From Cryptomeria japonica (taxonomy: Eukaryota > Streptophyta > Pinopsida > Cupressales > Cupressaceae), in contig NC_081406.1 of NCBI RefSeq assembly GCF_030272615.1, positions 189,313,391 to 189,377,390 of the forward strand: a DNA stretch of 64,000 nucleotides, given 5' to 3'. A program made the position numbers and the translations under genes. Each line of letters starts with the position of its first letter. Position 1 is the first letter of the stretch. Of the stretch, positions 11,077 through 23,625 are shown piece after piece. The notes beneath the pieces are model-generated. The model saw only the letters and a program-made list of their open reading frames with translations. It had not been told where the DNA came from and ran no database searches.

Positions 11077-12506
11077 TGTAGACACTTAAAAATAATTACT
11101 TTTAATTATTTTTAATTCCTCACATAATTAATTAATTAATTATGTTAATTCAAATTCTCCTCAATATTAATTAAATATAATTAATATTGTCACTATAGTA
11201 TGTGACTGATTTATTTAATATATCAATCCCTTTCTTTATTCTTCTAAAAAATTAAATCCTCACACAAATCTTCCTCTTGGCTAATTAGTTTCAATTAATT
11301 AGTTAACCTATATGATTCCTACAAATCATCTTCTTAATTCATCATTAACCTAATAAATTCTTCTAGAAACTCCCTAAACTCACTTAACCTTATTCTTCTA
11401 ATTTTTAATTCCCTCCACTTCTTCTCTCTCCTAATCAAACCCTCCTACAACTCCTAATCCCACCTAACATTTCCTCTAATCCCCTCCTAATGAGTTGCTA
11501 TGATGATTAGCCACAAAGTCAACCCCTTGTCCCTTCCATCCAACTACCAGCTTTTAATGCTCTTTTCCTAAGTGAATGTGAGATTTTCAAAATCTCACAA
11601 TCCTCTAGGCATCTTCTCTCCCAAGGAATTTTTAATTCCTTCTTATTCCTCTAATCCCCATGATCACCCCTTTTTGGAGAATTTTTAATTCCTCCTCTCC
11701 ATTCTTCAAGGAATGTCACATCCCTTGCTCCTCTCAAGGCACATTGGGATCCAATGTACCTTGAGGAGTGGGGAGACAAGAAATGTCTTTAAGACATATC
11801 TCTTGGTATCCACACCCTCTCTTGGACCTTGTGTGGGCTCACAAGAAATCCTAGCCCTTCATCTTGAATCCATCCTAGCCATCCATTTTTCCTATCCTCT
11901 TCCTATAAATTGAGGATTCCATCCCTTCATTCTTCATCTCCAAGTTCAGTAATCTTATGCTATCCTTTTGAGCCTAGGAAATCATCTTAGCAAGCAAGAG
12001 GAGAGCCATTTTGTCCAAATCATATTTCATCCACACTTAACCATTTTGTCCATATCATCCTCCTAGAATCCATTTCATATTGTGCACAACATTGGAGAGC
12101 CATGCACATCAAACAAGCAAGAGGAGCACATCAAGTGGAGTATCATCCAAGGGCGCCTTCACTTCATCAAGCTCCATCCAAAGGAGAAGGTATTGGTTTG
12201 TGAGGTATATGCATTTCATTCTTGTTTTGAGCATTTCAAATTATGTCTTTGGATTTCATGTGATTATATGTTTGATCTACATATTTGTTATCTAATCCAC
12301 CTCACAAGTCTTTTCCCCTCTTCAGTTGGTTGCATAGACATATTTTTTCCAAAGTAGTAGCTACTCCTCTTATTGTGAAAAAAGGAGATTTGATTCTTCT
12401 CTTAACAGTCTAGTATGAAAAACCCAAAAACATAGGTGCTAAGAGGAATGTTGTGTGAGAGGTACCCAATAGCAGAGGATAATCAGTCAGCTAAAACATA
12501 GGCACA
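11077..12506 (+). repeat. 3' LTR of the deleted relic
   Basis: The LTR starts TGTAGACACTT directly after a purine tract. It has an AT-rich 5' part and a TATA-like box, CCTATAAAT, at about 11902-11910. A pyrimidine-rich leader with repeated AGCAAGAGGAG-type motifs follows. The end is uncertain: ...GGCACA at 12506, followed by CAAAA matching the left flank, is my best choice. Open frames at 11713, 12080 and 12082 have no family features. Confidence 0.45.
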
Positions 12507-12544
12507 CAAAACCCTTACCAATGAAGTCAACTACAAATGCCATG

Positions 12545-12681
12545 AAGTGCTACATACATACATACATACATACATGTATGTATAATTATACATATATACA
12601 TATACATAAATGCATACATACATACATACATATGTGTGTATCTATATGTATGTATCTATATATATGTATGTATATATATAC

Positions 12682-12712
<31 letters not shown>

Positions 12713-12861
12713 TGTATATATATATACATATGTATGTATGTATATATATATACATATGTATGTATGTATGTATGTATGTACATACATACACATATTTGTA
12801 TATATATATGTGTATGTATGTATGTATGTATGTGTATGTATAAATGTTTATATACATAAAT

Positions 12862-12931
<70 letters not shown>
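12545..12931. repeat. Compound CATA/TATG/TA microsatellite, left piece
   Basis: CATA repeats, then TATG/TGTA repeats in several blocks, then a pure (TA)n run at about 12866-12931. The run ends exactly at the 5' LTR of the next element. All long reading frames on both strands here are repeat artefacts (Tyr-Ile-His-Thr or Met-Tyr-Val-Cys strings). Confidence 0.95.
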
Positions 12932-12934
<3 letters not shown>

Positions 12935-14151
12935 AGCATCATAAATTGTAAACATCCCAATTTACACCTCATGTTTGTGCTCCCACTTTAGTGTGTCTTA
13001 TCCTCATTTCCTCTCTAGGTCCATTTAGACCTTATTATTCAACTTTGATGTCATGTACACCCTTTGGTGGGTCCTATTGTGGGATACCTACCCCTTGGCT
13101 GCTTATTATGGTCCTATTTATAGAAGGACTAGGGCGTGGAAAGCCTTGGTCTGGACTAGGGCACCCCAAAACACCCTAGTCCCTCTCAAAGGGGCCCAAA
13201 TTTGAAATGGGGTAGGTGTTATATCTCCCTAACAACATTTGATTCTCAGGGCTACACATGATCATTGGAGGTTATTCTAATTGGTAAATTACCCAGGGAA
13301 CCCTATATAAAGACATCATATAAATTCATTTAGACCAAGAACATCAATTGCATCATTTATGCATCAATGAAGCATTCATTATCAAGCATTTTCAGAGATT
13401 CAAGACTGCATGTCCATCATTCAAGCATTGTGAAGCAAAGTTACATCAATCTTCATGCAAACATGTGTGCGTGATTAGGGTTTTCATGTTTGTGTGTTTT
13501 TCATGCCATTACATTCAACATTTGTGATTACATTCAAAGAGTGTTGCATCATTATCAACAATTATAGATCTGAGGTATATCTCCTTAACATTTATTTCAG
13601 TATTTCATTATTTCATTTATAGTTAATTCCAAAACTGGGGTTTGACCTAAGGCAAACCTCTATTCCCAACATATTTCCCTTTCTTTTTGTGTGCGGGAAA
13701 CAAGTGTGGAGTTGTACTTGATAAATCCAATAGAGTCAACATTGATGAACACGTCAACTTTCGATGATGGAAAATTCAAAGGACTAGGGAAGATTTGTGC
13801 TACCTAGTCCCAAAAAATCAGGCCAAACTTTTGAGAATTTAGGTTCTTAACATCTTATTTTTTGTAGATCTCAGTTCGTGGCTCCATGGGACATTTGTAT
13901 CAAATATTGTTTCTACCATATCACTTCAATAATCCCTCATTTTACCCTAATTTTATTTACATTACAATTTAACTTAGAAAGAGGATAACCAACCCTAACC
14001 AGTTGAATCCAATTAGAATCTCAGTTTATTTCCCATTAGGATTGAGCCTAGATCTATTGGATTCAACTCTCTTTCAATGTAATTTGTTTCATTGGGCTAT
14101 TTATTGGATTTACTTAGTGAAACCCTAATTCCTAATTTTCCAACCATTACA
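12932..14151 (+). repeat. 5' LTR of gag-only element
   Basis: Starts TGTAGCATCATAAATTG and ends CCAACCATTACA. It aligns along its length with 17601-18781, sharing ACACCCTTTGGTGGGTC, the TATA box CCTATATAAAGACATC (box at about 13302-13312) and the end block. The sequence after it, TTTTAGTGAACC, is a weak, possibly mutated primer-binding site. The open frame 12991-13179 is not a gene. Confidence 0.85.
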
Positions 14152-14642
14152 TTTTAGTGAACCTAACTCCTTGCATGCTTATTTCTGATTTTTAGTGGTA
14201 ATTTCATAAAAAAAACCCTAGTTTATTTTGCTAATTTTGGCTTGTGGGTTGCATAATTTTTCATTTATATTTTCAGATATGATTTTAGACACTCATAATC
14301 AAATTTACTAAATTTTATTTGTTTTCTATTTAAAATATAATTACATTGCATTTTAGTTACATTTATCACAATCATGCATTGGATAGTGACTTCTTTCATT
14401 TTACATTGCTTCTTTTCATTCATAGTACTTTTGCATATTGCATTTTTAGGGTTTCAAAGATAATTTCCTACTTGAAAATAATATCTCAAATATTTTGTTG
14501 ATGTAATATATTGTTTTATGATGACATTTTTAAGAACATGCATTACATGTGTAGATCACACAAAGGCTTTTGTGGACAATGATAATCCTAGAGATGAAAT
14601 TGACTTGAAGTTAACACTTGTACCTCTCCTAGGGTATGTAAT
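14152..14642 (+). other. Untranslated leader of gag-only element
   Basis: AT-rich leader between the 5' LTR and the first gag-like frame. No gene or structure is recognised. Confidence 0.5.
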
Positions 14643-15760
14643 GTGAACAAAGAAAAAGTAAATACTTCTATCAATGATCTCTCTAATGGAGAGAAAGCAT
14701 TTAAGAGCAACATGACACCATCCTCTTCTCATAGGCATACTCTAGTGCAGGGGGGACAAGATCAACATGATGGTTTATTAATACCTTTAGATCCTCCTTA
14801 TTTTCCTAGAGCTTATCTTAGTCATCAAAATATTTGTAGAAAAGATGATGTTATTAATTTTATTCATGAACTATTTCCTCATATAACATTAATCAAAGAT
14901 GAAGCCTTAAGATGATAAGGACCTTCCCTCTCAAACTATCAAAGAGGATATGAATAATGATGATAGAAAGGAGAAATTCCCTATAAAGGATATTTCTTCT
15001 TCATCTAATTCTCCCTTTGATCTTTCCATGTGCCCTTACACTACAAATTTTAAAGAGATTCATGGTAATGGTCCTTCTTCACAATTAAAAAGATCTTATA
15101 GGAGTGATTATAACATAATCTCAAAACAAGGTTATAGAGGAAAAGAACTTGGAAAATATGAACAAGGAATCAAAGTTTCTATAAACCCTCCTTCCCAATC
15201 TAGTACGAAAGGTCTAGGAAATCCTCATCATTCACCTATGGATGATCTTCTTAAAATTCAAATGTTTAAGGAGAATCTTGCAAGACATAGAAATTATCAT
15301 GCATTTAAAGGTGCTTCTTCCACAAATATTCCTTTTTTCTCATTTCATCAAACTAATGATCAAAATGCCAATGATTGTCCTTATTTTCAAAAGGGAATAC
15401 AAGGACTCATTGATAATGGAACTGTCAAAATCACTAAATACAATCCTCCTCCTTCTAGCAAACTTTGTCCTACATCTCAAGGGACAAGACCTACTCTTAT
15501 TGATGATCAAGAAAAATTGGTTACAAGAATCTTTTGGAAATTGAAGTATGATAAAAATGTTATTTTTTCTTTCATTAGACGTAATTAGAATTATAAGAAT
15601 AAGGAAGGTGATGAACATTATCTTTTTCATCGTAGTTATTCTCATTCTCTTGGAAATTGTAAATCTTTTAAAGCATTTGTTTAAGACCAATATGATAGAG
15701 CTCGCATAGCTCTTACAATTGATCTTGCACTTTTTCTTGGTCAAGAGGTAGTGCCTTAGC
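14643..15760 (+). pseudogene. Gag-like polyprotein with G-patch, non-autonomous element
   Basis: Two adjacent frames (14643-14915 and 14950-15588) plus a tail to about 15760 form one broken gene. The second frame (212 aa) carries a G-patch at residues about 56-88: QGYRGKELGKYEQG, then GLG. A gag-type segment follows (NDCPYFQKGIQGLIDNG), resembling CMKLKIYIRDLIDRG of the 1-10 kb element. After a stop at 15586 the frame continues with HYLFHRSYSHSLGNC and FVxDQYDRA, a Cys/His segment similar to the gag of Tat elements. So gag pieces flank a G-patch with no enzymes between. The function of the product is unknown; RNA binding or packaging in trans is the natural guess. Confidence 0.6.
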
Positions 15761-17600
15761 ATTCCAATCACCCTATCATGTTGATCCTCACCCTATAAAA
15801 TTAGTAGTTAACTTCATTGGGGGCTCTTTGTCATAAATGGTGATGTTTTTTCAATAACAATCATCTTGGGGAAGCAATATAATTTTTCCTTGTTTCCTTG
15901 CTTGGGGGCAAGGATTATATATTAAAATCATGAGTTGCATTGTATATCTTGATGTCTTTTCTTGGATTGAATATTCCTTCATGAGGACCATACATGTGTG
16001 TTCCTTGTTTAGGATCTTTCTTTGCTTGAAGTGGTGCATTTTCTTATGTATAATATCTCCTTGGGAGGTTTTGTAATCCTTCACATTGTCCCTATGCTTG
16101 GTGGCTTTGATCTTTCCTACCCTTTATAAGGATCCACTTTTCCTTTGTTGAGTGGTGTTTTCTTACGATACAATTTCATTCCTTGTGTGAAGTTGTTTGT
16201 TTTCTCAAGGATTCTATTTTATGCAAAAGGTGTGTATCATTGACTACAACGTCTTCTTAAATTGTAAATGTACATCTATTTTTAAAAAACCTTTCACTTT
16301 GGGTTAAAAGTGTGCCATCCTTCATCAAGAATACCTTTCACTTTGCAATAAGAGGAAGTTATGCATTCTTGTTCTCCTTCCTCTCTTTTGTTTGCTGATG
16401 TTATTTTTTATTCAAGAAACTCCTCTTGGAGGTAGATATCTTTGAGAAAAAATCTCTTCTCCTCCAAGGATTCCCTTTACACTTGTTGCAAGATATCTCT
16501 TTTTCAACTATCTTTTCCTTGCTTATAAGAGTAATGCCTCTTTAGCTTAGGTTTATGAACATTGTTTCCTAAAAGGATATCTCCTTAGTGTTCAAGGTGT
16601 GTATCCTTGTTTCTAGCTTCCTTAATATATCAACATAGGGCTATGTTTACATCTTAAGTAGGGGGCATAGCATATCACCATATTTGTACTATATTGTACT
16701 ATATTTTTGTATGTCTTACATGGGGTGTTCATTATCAAAACCAAACCAAACAAATTATTACATGAGATGATTCATGCTGAAACTAGATGCAACATTTATA
16801 TGTCTTATATGGGGTACACATTCTTGAAGCCAAACACACAAAGTCTTACATGAGATATTACCAAAAAATAGACATATATTTATCTTACATAGGATGTTCA
16901 AACTTGAAAGCAGACAAAAAAAAGTCTTATACAAAATTCTTCATGCCCGAAACTAGACACATTTTTCATTTTATGTAGATTATACAAGTTGTTGCGTGCT
17001 TGAAACTAGAAAAAAAAAATCTTATATGAGATTCTTAACTTTTGAAACCAGATAGTAGAATGTGTGGCAGAATGAGTGAAACTAACAAAACATAGCTAGA
17101 ATATTCAGACTCTCCTGCCCAACATGGATCACCTAGAAAAACACAACTAGCATGTGGCATCCATGTCCTCTCTCTTTTCTCTTCCCCATGAGCTTATGAA
17201 TTTGTTATTTGTGGCTCATGGTTCATCATTTAATGTATGCTCTTGCTCTTTTTATGTGATTCCTTGTGTTCTTGTGATAGCATTCTGAGAATGATATTAA
17301 TGGTCGTGACATTTTGATTATCGAGGTCTCTTCAACTAGTTTCATAGGAGCCTTTTTGTGTTTTGTGTTGTGTCTTTTGTCTTTATTTGTCTTGTTTACC
17401 TTTTCATTTTTGTCTTGTTTTGTGTGTCTTTTCATAAGATTGTTTGAGTTAAGATCCTAAGATTAGGGGCTTGGATCCTTGAAATTAGTGATGTCTTATC
17501 TCCTTGTGATCTCGCTCCTAATTGTTCCTCTTTCCTTCAACATTCTACTTTACTATGAGTATTTGCATAGGCTTATACTCCTATTAAAGTGAGGGATAAA
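15761..17600 (+). other. 3' UTR with degenerate tandem repeats, gag-only element
   Basis: No gene is seen. Bases 15840-16640 are T-rich with loosely repeated TCCTTG/CTTTCACTTTG phrases. Bases 16690-17060 hold about seven degenerate units of roughly 45-50 bp built on GTCTTACATGGGRT...GAAACTAGA. These are clearly related to the cleaner GTCTTATACAGGATGAATCC...GAAACCAGA array at 10363-10895. The region ends in the polypurine tract at 17586-17600. Confidence 0.65.
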
Positions 17601-18781
17601 TGTAATGTCATAAATTATAATTGGTCCAATTTACACCTCATGTCTATGCTCCCACTTTAGCGTGTCTCATCCTCATCTCCTCTCTAGGTCCGTTCAGGCC
17701 CTATTATTCAACTTTGATGTCATTTACACCCTTTGGTGGGTCTTACTGTGGGATACTTGCCCCCTAGCTATTTTTTCAGGTCTTATTTTAGAAGGACCAG
17801 GGCACCTCAAAACATCCTAGTCCATCTCAAAGGGTCCAAAATTTGAAATGGGGTAGGTGCTATATCTCCCAACAATATTTGATTCTTGAGGCTACACATT
17901 AGATTTGAATTGGTAAATAACCTAGGGAACCCTATATAAAGACATCCTATCAATTCATTTAGACCTAGAACATCAATTAGATTATTTCTGCATCCATGAA
18001 GAATTCATTATCAAGCATTTTTAAAGGTTCAAGGTTTCATATCCATCATTCAAGAATTGTGAAGCAAAGTTACATCAATCTTCATGCAAGCATGTGTGTG
18101 TGATTAGGTTTTTTTATGTTATGTGTTTGTCATACCATTACATTCAACATTTGTGATTACATTCAAATAGCATTGCATCATCATCAACAATTATGTTTTG
18201 AGGTATATCTCCTTAACATTTATTTCAATATTTCCATTATTTCATTTATGGTTGATTTCAAAACCGAAGTTTGACCTAAGGAAAACACCTATTCTCAACA
18301 TTTTTCCCTTTCTTTCTGTGTGCAAGAAATAGGTGCAGAGTTGTACGAGCAAGAAAATTGATAAATTCAACAGTGATGAATAGGTCAACTTTCAACGACG
18401 AAAAATTGGGAGGACCAAGGTGGATCTGTGCTACTTGGTCTTGAAAAATCAAGTCGAACTTTTGAGAACCGGTTCTAAACATCATATTTTGCCCATATCT
18501 CAATTGGTGGCTCCGTGGGACATATGTAGCTTACTGTTTCTGTCATATTACTTCAATAATCCCTCATTTTGCCCTAATTTCATAAATTACATTACAATTC
18601 AACTTAGAAAGAGGATAATCAACCCTAACTAGTTGAATCCAATCAGAAACTTAGTCTCTTTCCCATTAGAATTGAGCCTAGATCTATTGGGTTCAACCCT
18701 CTTTCAATGTAATTTGGTCAATCGGGCTATTTAAACGATTTACTTAGTGAAATCCTAATTCCTAATTTCACAACCATTACA
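17601..18781 (+). repeat. 3' LTR of gag-only element
   Basis: Starts TGTAATGTCATAAATTA right after the purine tract and ends CACAACCATTACA. It keeps the TATA box (CCTATATAAAGAC, about 17931-17943). Many point differences and small indels separate it from the 5' LTR, so the insertion is old. The open frames here are artefacts. Confidence 0.85.
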
Positions 18782-18829
18782 CATATGTATATACATAATA
18801 CATATACACATACACATACACATACATGT

Positions 18830-18866
<37 letters not shown>

Positions 18867-18999
18867 CATATATATACACATTTATACATACATACATACA
18901 TACATACATACATACATACATACATACATACACAAATGTATGTGTGTGTGTATATATGTGTATATATGTGTGTATGTGTGTATGTGTGTGTGTATGTGC
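18782..18999. repeat. Compound microsatellite, middle piece
   Basis: CATA/CACA blocks, (CATA)n at about 18888-18930, then TATG/TGTG to 18999. It lies exactly between the end of one LTR (18781) and the start of the copia LTR (19000). It has the same composition as 12545-12931 and 40118-40268. Confidence 0.95.
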
Positions 19000-20006
19000 T
19001 GTTAGAGAACTCAAATAACCAGAGGACAACTGAGAAGGGGGGGTGAATCAATTATCACCGTATTACAGAAATTTAAACATTCAAAACCTTATTACTGAAA
19101 CACATAAACTTAATACCAAAAAGCATAAACCAAATACTGGAATAACTGATATATCAATTAAACATTAGCATAAATCACAGAATAGTTACCATCCATCCAT
19201 AACACATGACATCAAGATTTGTACGTGGAAAACTTGGTAAAGGGAAAACCATGGTGGGAAGCCTACCCACAGTCAGATAATACTTCTGCAATAAGTATGT
19301 GATTACCATATGAGGGGCCTGCACATGTAGGAAGGCCAATAGCCTAGACCGCACTGCTCATCACAAAAATGAGACTCTCTAACTACAAAAACATCGGACT
19401 ACAATCCAGAAAGAAGAGTGAACTGCAAGTATAGCATCTCTTATGCCTGAGTACAATTCTGGTTAAGCTTAATAATGGAGGCCTTAAACCTCTCTTACAA
19501 ACCCAATTTGATCACCTATGATCGACCAAAACTTATGCATATGATTACAACATTATTTGCACATATATAAACCTAATCCCATATACCCATATACCCATGA
19601 TCTACAAAGAGATCTTACATCATATTTATACCAACCCGAGGCCCAAACAATTAGGTCGGCCACCTAAAATATAATATAATAAATTTATAACACAAACCCA
19701 CAATCCAATAATCAACCAAGTCGGCTTAGGCCGAAAACAATGTAAACCAATTCTTAAATCCTGTTGGTAACGCATCAAGAACATCCTCCAACATGTTACA
19801 TAAACTGGTCCATAACCTAGATAACACCAGACCCAAAATAGGTTTTTCATATATAAAATCTAACACCACCGATGAATTGGAACACGAACAAGATAACCAA
19901 CAACATCCAGAAATCCATCTAGAAGCCGCACCAACACCACTTATCATGTGTATCAAAATATCGTCAACAAAGCTTTGTCGGTAAAACCCTTACCCGTGAC
20001 CAAACG
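19000..20006 (-). repeat. 3' LTR of copia element, part 1
   Basis: Begins TGTTAGAGAAC and shares GGACAACTGAGA, GGGGGGTGAATCA and TTTGTACGTGGAAAAC with the right LTR at 37367-37841. It is cut at 20006 by the chromovirus LTR; the copia LTR resumes at about 32159-32164. Short open frames here are not genes. Confidence 0.85.
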
Positions 20007-23000
20007 TGTAACATGTTGATTATTTAGAAAGAAATTTAAATTCAAATAATCTAACCGTTGCAAAAGAATAGCCGTTAACATAAGCATAGCAAGATGGACA
20101 TATATTTTTTTACTATTTAAAACAGGAACACGAATAACGATAACTGGATATTAAGTACATTGAACTAAAAATTAAGCATACATGCAATATTAAGAACTAA
20201 TTAACGTGCATGAAATGAAAGAGAGATATGGTTTAGAGAGTACTTTTCAACTGATACTAACTTTTAAACTTCAAACTCTATCATGATAATGGTGGGGAGG
20301 GAAAGTATCATTAGGGCACTTTTCCGCCCAACCATGGACTATCTAGTCCCTCGTGCCATGTCCTTCTAGACTGGCCCAGCCCTTCGCAGGGAGGTAAAGG
20401 AATACAAGAACTCAATGCCATCTAAGACTTGGTGTTAGGACTTACACACTTAGTCGCTCATACACTAAGGGTAACTCCCTACTAGTATGACACTTTCACT
20501 AAGGTTGTATCTAGTGCTAAAGATCAGACTAGTGCATGCATTATGTAGCACCACCTTGGCCAAGGTTTTACACTATAAGAACGAGTCTTCGCATTGTCAA
20601 TGATCTCACCCTTCTCAATAATAAGTCTAGGTTTAGGGAGTTCAACTAAACTCAAAAAGGGAAAATAGGGCCCGATGATCTCAATTGAATAGTGTATTTG
20701 ACATTGTTGATCAGTGGTTCAGGTTAAAGCAAAATTGAGTAAGCTTGATTAAGATGGCAGTAGTCTTGAAAACATGAGACTATGCAAGTTTTTTATTCTA
20801 AAACTAAGGGGCACTGCTGGTATAATTGTTTTCATCTTATTACGCAGTTTAAGGTTTCAACAACCATATATTATACACATACCGGTATGAAGTGTTATAC
20901 CTCCATGCTTACATACACACACACCCAGGTATATGCACTTACCTATACAGGTTGGATATATACGCAAGTATGTTTATAACACTACACCTACCCTTATTTA
21001 ATAGGCTTGTAAGAAAACAAGATACAAAATGACAGCCCGCCCCCTTTATCTTAAAAACTGAAATAGAAAGGACTCCTCCTTTCAAGAGGCTAATACTATA
21101 ATTCTTTTTTTTCTAAAGAGTTAAATACAATCAATCACTTATCCTAGCCACCCATTAAATCTATACATGCACATACATATACATCTTATAAGTGTTGTGA
21201 TATACATGTGTGTATATATATAAATATAAATCTGTATGGGTCTGAGATATGATAGAAAGCAGAAACAAATACATAGGTTCGGCCTTTCTACCAAACTTCC
21301 CACTAAAATATAGTGCAAAATTTTCTATATCTTTCATAATACAAGAAACAGGACAAGACACATTTTCCTTCCTTTTTCAATTACAAAATGATCAAACCCT
21401 TTTTCCCACAATTAGTAGAATAGGTTTAGAATTTTTTTTTGCTCGCTCCATAAACTAGATTTGAGAGATAGAAAGGAATTTTCCTGATATACAACATATT
21501 TACGTATTTATTTGTATATATATATATATATACTTAGATATACCATATATCTCCTCATGGCGATAACATAAATAATACCACCTCAAAATACATTAACCCT
21601 CTCCTAAAATTCCAGGAACAGGAATAATACTAAATTAAATAGAAAAATCATGGCAAGAGAAAAAACGTATATCTACTTCAATTTCAGACTACCACTAAAC
21701 CTTAAACAGAATGCAAGGAATTACTTCATGCTGGTTATCATTTGATAAAACTGAAACAGTAACTAATATACATTGTAAAAGTGCAAACCCATATGAAATG
21801 CCATGAAATTCTCTTAAACACCTAGCCACTTACATACAACTAATATATTTATGAATTTCTTCCCTTATATTTCAAAACAAGAAAAATAACAGTAAGAGAG
21901 ATGTTAGAAATGCAGGTCTCAAAAGGCAACATGACCTGGTGTATCCATAAGAAAATGAAATTCTGAATCAAGCTTTCCACATTGCAACCACAAGCTGGAA
22001 TCACTAAAATATCTAGTTGAAACCCTTATTCCCTATCGTTCTAGAAGAAAATATGTTGTAGAAGAATGATGCCCTTCCTCCTTCCAAAAATGGCTTTAAG
22101 TATTGTCAAAAACATGTGATTCTCCTTAGCGATACCCTAAAACCATGCGAAATTCCAAAACCAGCCTCAAGCTTCCCATGATTGCAGCCCTCACGCGTTC
22201 TGCATTTTCTTCGCTTCATCAAGAAGCTCTCCCGTGAAAAATATCTTCCTTGTCGAAAATAATCAAGTGCTTTTACATTAACATTTTTTATTTATTTTTA
22301 TTCTTTCAAATGCCTGATAAAATCATAAGTGAGGTGGAGTGATGTAAAATGGTTTAATAAAAAACTTGTTTCCCTCACAATATTACCATAAGTATGTACC
22401 AAGCCAAAACGACTAGGAACTTTTTAGGAGAGGTTTATTTCATGTCTACCCCTCACATAACTTTCACTTGAATATTTGAGTTTCCATTTAAAGTTGGCAA
22501 ATATATTAATTCATTTAATTAAAATAAAACTTACCAGGAAATTATAAATAAATTTAATAATACATATTTATTTATATTTATATATACGCGACCTATACTC
22601 CCTACGAATACTTGATTGTGCTAGTACGTATGTGATCAAGTATACGTGCTACCATACCCAAGTACTCGTATAGGATATATAAGTTACGTATATATACATA
22701 TACATAAACATATATATTAAAAAGTAATATTAGTCCAGTCAACTTGATTAACAAATAATGAAATAATTTATTAATATTAATAATTAATGATTATTTCTGG
22801 AAGTGACAAACCTTAGATTTTATGCACTGACCTACCAGGTTACCTAATGCACTAGCTAATCAAGGTCCGACAAGGTCAACCTAGGTTTACCTGGCTTAGG
22901 CTAGGGTTCTCAAATGGCATTGAGTTCTTCCATCTTTTCACCTCCTGACCTAATGATACTTTCCCTCCTTTTGCGGAGGATGGCGGTCTCCTGCATACAC

Positions 23001-23313
23001 TTGGCCCATGAAAATCGGTTAGATCAAATCTTGTCTAGCTTTGACAATTAATAATTCATGATCAAAGTGAAACATGATATCATATTGCTAACTGAATGTC
23101 CTCAATTTACTAAATCAAAGTACATCAATTTTGCATAGAAAACATAATTATCATTATTCACATGTGTATAATCATCTGAACAAATCCATCGTTTAAAGCA
23201 TAAAACTAGGAACATTATGCATCATACGAGTATATCAAAAATGCAATAGGGTTAGCATGTATCAGGACGTAAATACTGCACAAAATCAGCTAGGGCACAA
23301 GTGGGATGTAACA
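20007..23313 (-). repeat. 3' LTR of chromovirus (3.3 kb)
   Basis: In + orientation it starts TGTAACATGTTG and ends GGGATGTAACA. It matches 28770-32158 throughout, including the TATAT runs and the GGCCCGATGATCTCAATTG block. It contains only LTR-borne open frames (for example 20782-20979, also present in the other LTR), which I do not treat as genes. Confidence 0.92.
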
Positions 23314-23449
23314 TATCCTTGCCCTTGTGAATCATCATCCTCGATGATTTTCAAGTATTATTTAAAACAACTATGAACATAACAATGTTTAACCAATATC
23401 AAAGAAACAAAAGAAGTTTTGTTTTAGCTATTAAAAACATTAAACAGGT

Positions 23450-23625
23450 GTGGGAATCGCTGATGGATTTTATTATAATCTTCCCAAGTGACATTATCCT
23501 TAGTGTATTGGTCCCACTGGACCTTGTACTAAGTAACTTCTATGTTACGTAAGTGTTTCTTACCTACCTCGAGCACCCTGATTGGCTCGATCATGACTGC
23601 CCCTGGGTCCTATACCTGCAAGGAG
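23450..23625 (-). pseudogene. Chromodomain at integrase C-terminus
   Basis: Read on the - strand: EPIRVLEVGKKHLRN, then YKVQWDQYTKDNVTWED and QRFPHLF. This is the chromodomain pattern of plant chromoviruses: variable arm, Y-x-V-x-W, then TWE and a helix. Chromodomains guide integration to marked chromatin. Two TAG stops break it, one before DPGAVM and one just before YKVQW. Confidence 0.75.

Larger units (their letters stand above)
10303..12506 (+). mobile_element. Internally deleted LTR-retrotransposon relic
   Basis: At 10303 a sequence beginning TGTACACTTAAAAATAATTA matches, for about 55 bases, the LTR start at 11077 (TGTAGACACTTAAAAATAA). It then jumps into the tandem array at 10363. The purine tract CAAAGAGGGACAAAA at 11062-11076 directly precedes the LTR at 11077. 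The structure reads as the first bases of a 5' LTR, a deletion of nearly the whole element, 3' UTR repeats, a polypurine tract and the 3' LTR. CAAAA occurs just before 10303 and again at 12507-12511, a possible target duplication, though low-complexity. It lies inside the 3' LTR of the preceding gypsy element. Confidence 0.5.
12932..18781 (+). mobile_element. Non-autonomous gag-only LTR retrotransposon with G-patch
   Basis: Two similar LTRs (12932-14151 and 17601-18781) flank about 3.4 kb. The inner part holds a gag-like, G-patch-bearing region and a long 3' UTR with degenerate tandem repeats, but no protease, RT or integrase. The polypurine tract AAAGTGAGGGATAAA (17586-17600) precedes the 3' LTR. 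Flanks TATAT (12927-12931) and CATAT (18782-18786) could be a one-mismatch target duplication, with microsatellite on both sides. This is the layout of a gag-only or LARD-like derivative that depends on a Tat/gypsy partner. A related solo LTR is at 54093-55408. Confidence 0.75.

Noticed and set aside
12521-12972. Several frames of about 70-130 codons rich in Tyr, Ile, His, Thr, Met and Val
   Set aside because: Pure microsatellite translation; the same happens at 18727-19051 and 40056-40356.
20782-20979. Frame beginning MQVFYSKTKGHCWYNCF, also found at 29578-29799
   Set aside because: Conserved only because it lies in both LTR copies of the chromovirus; no known domain and it runs into CA repeats.
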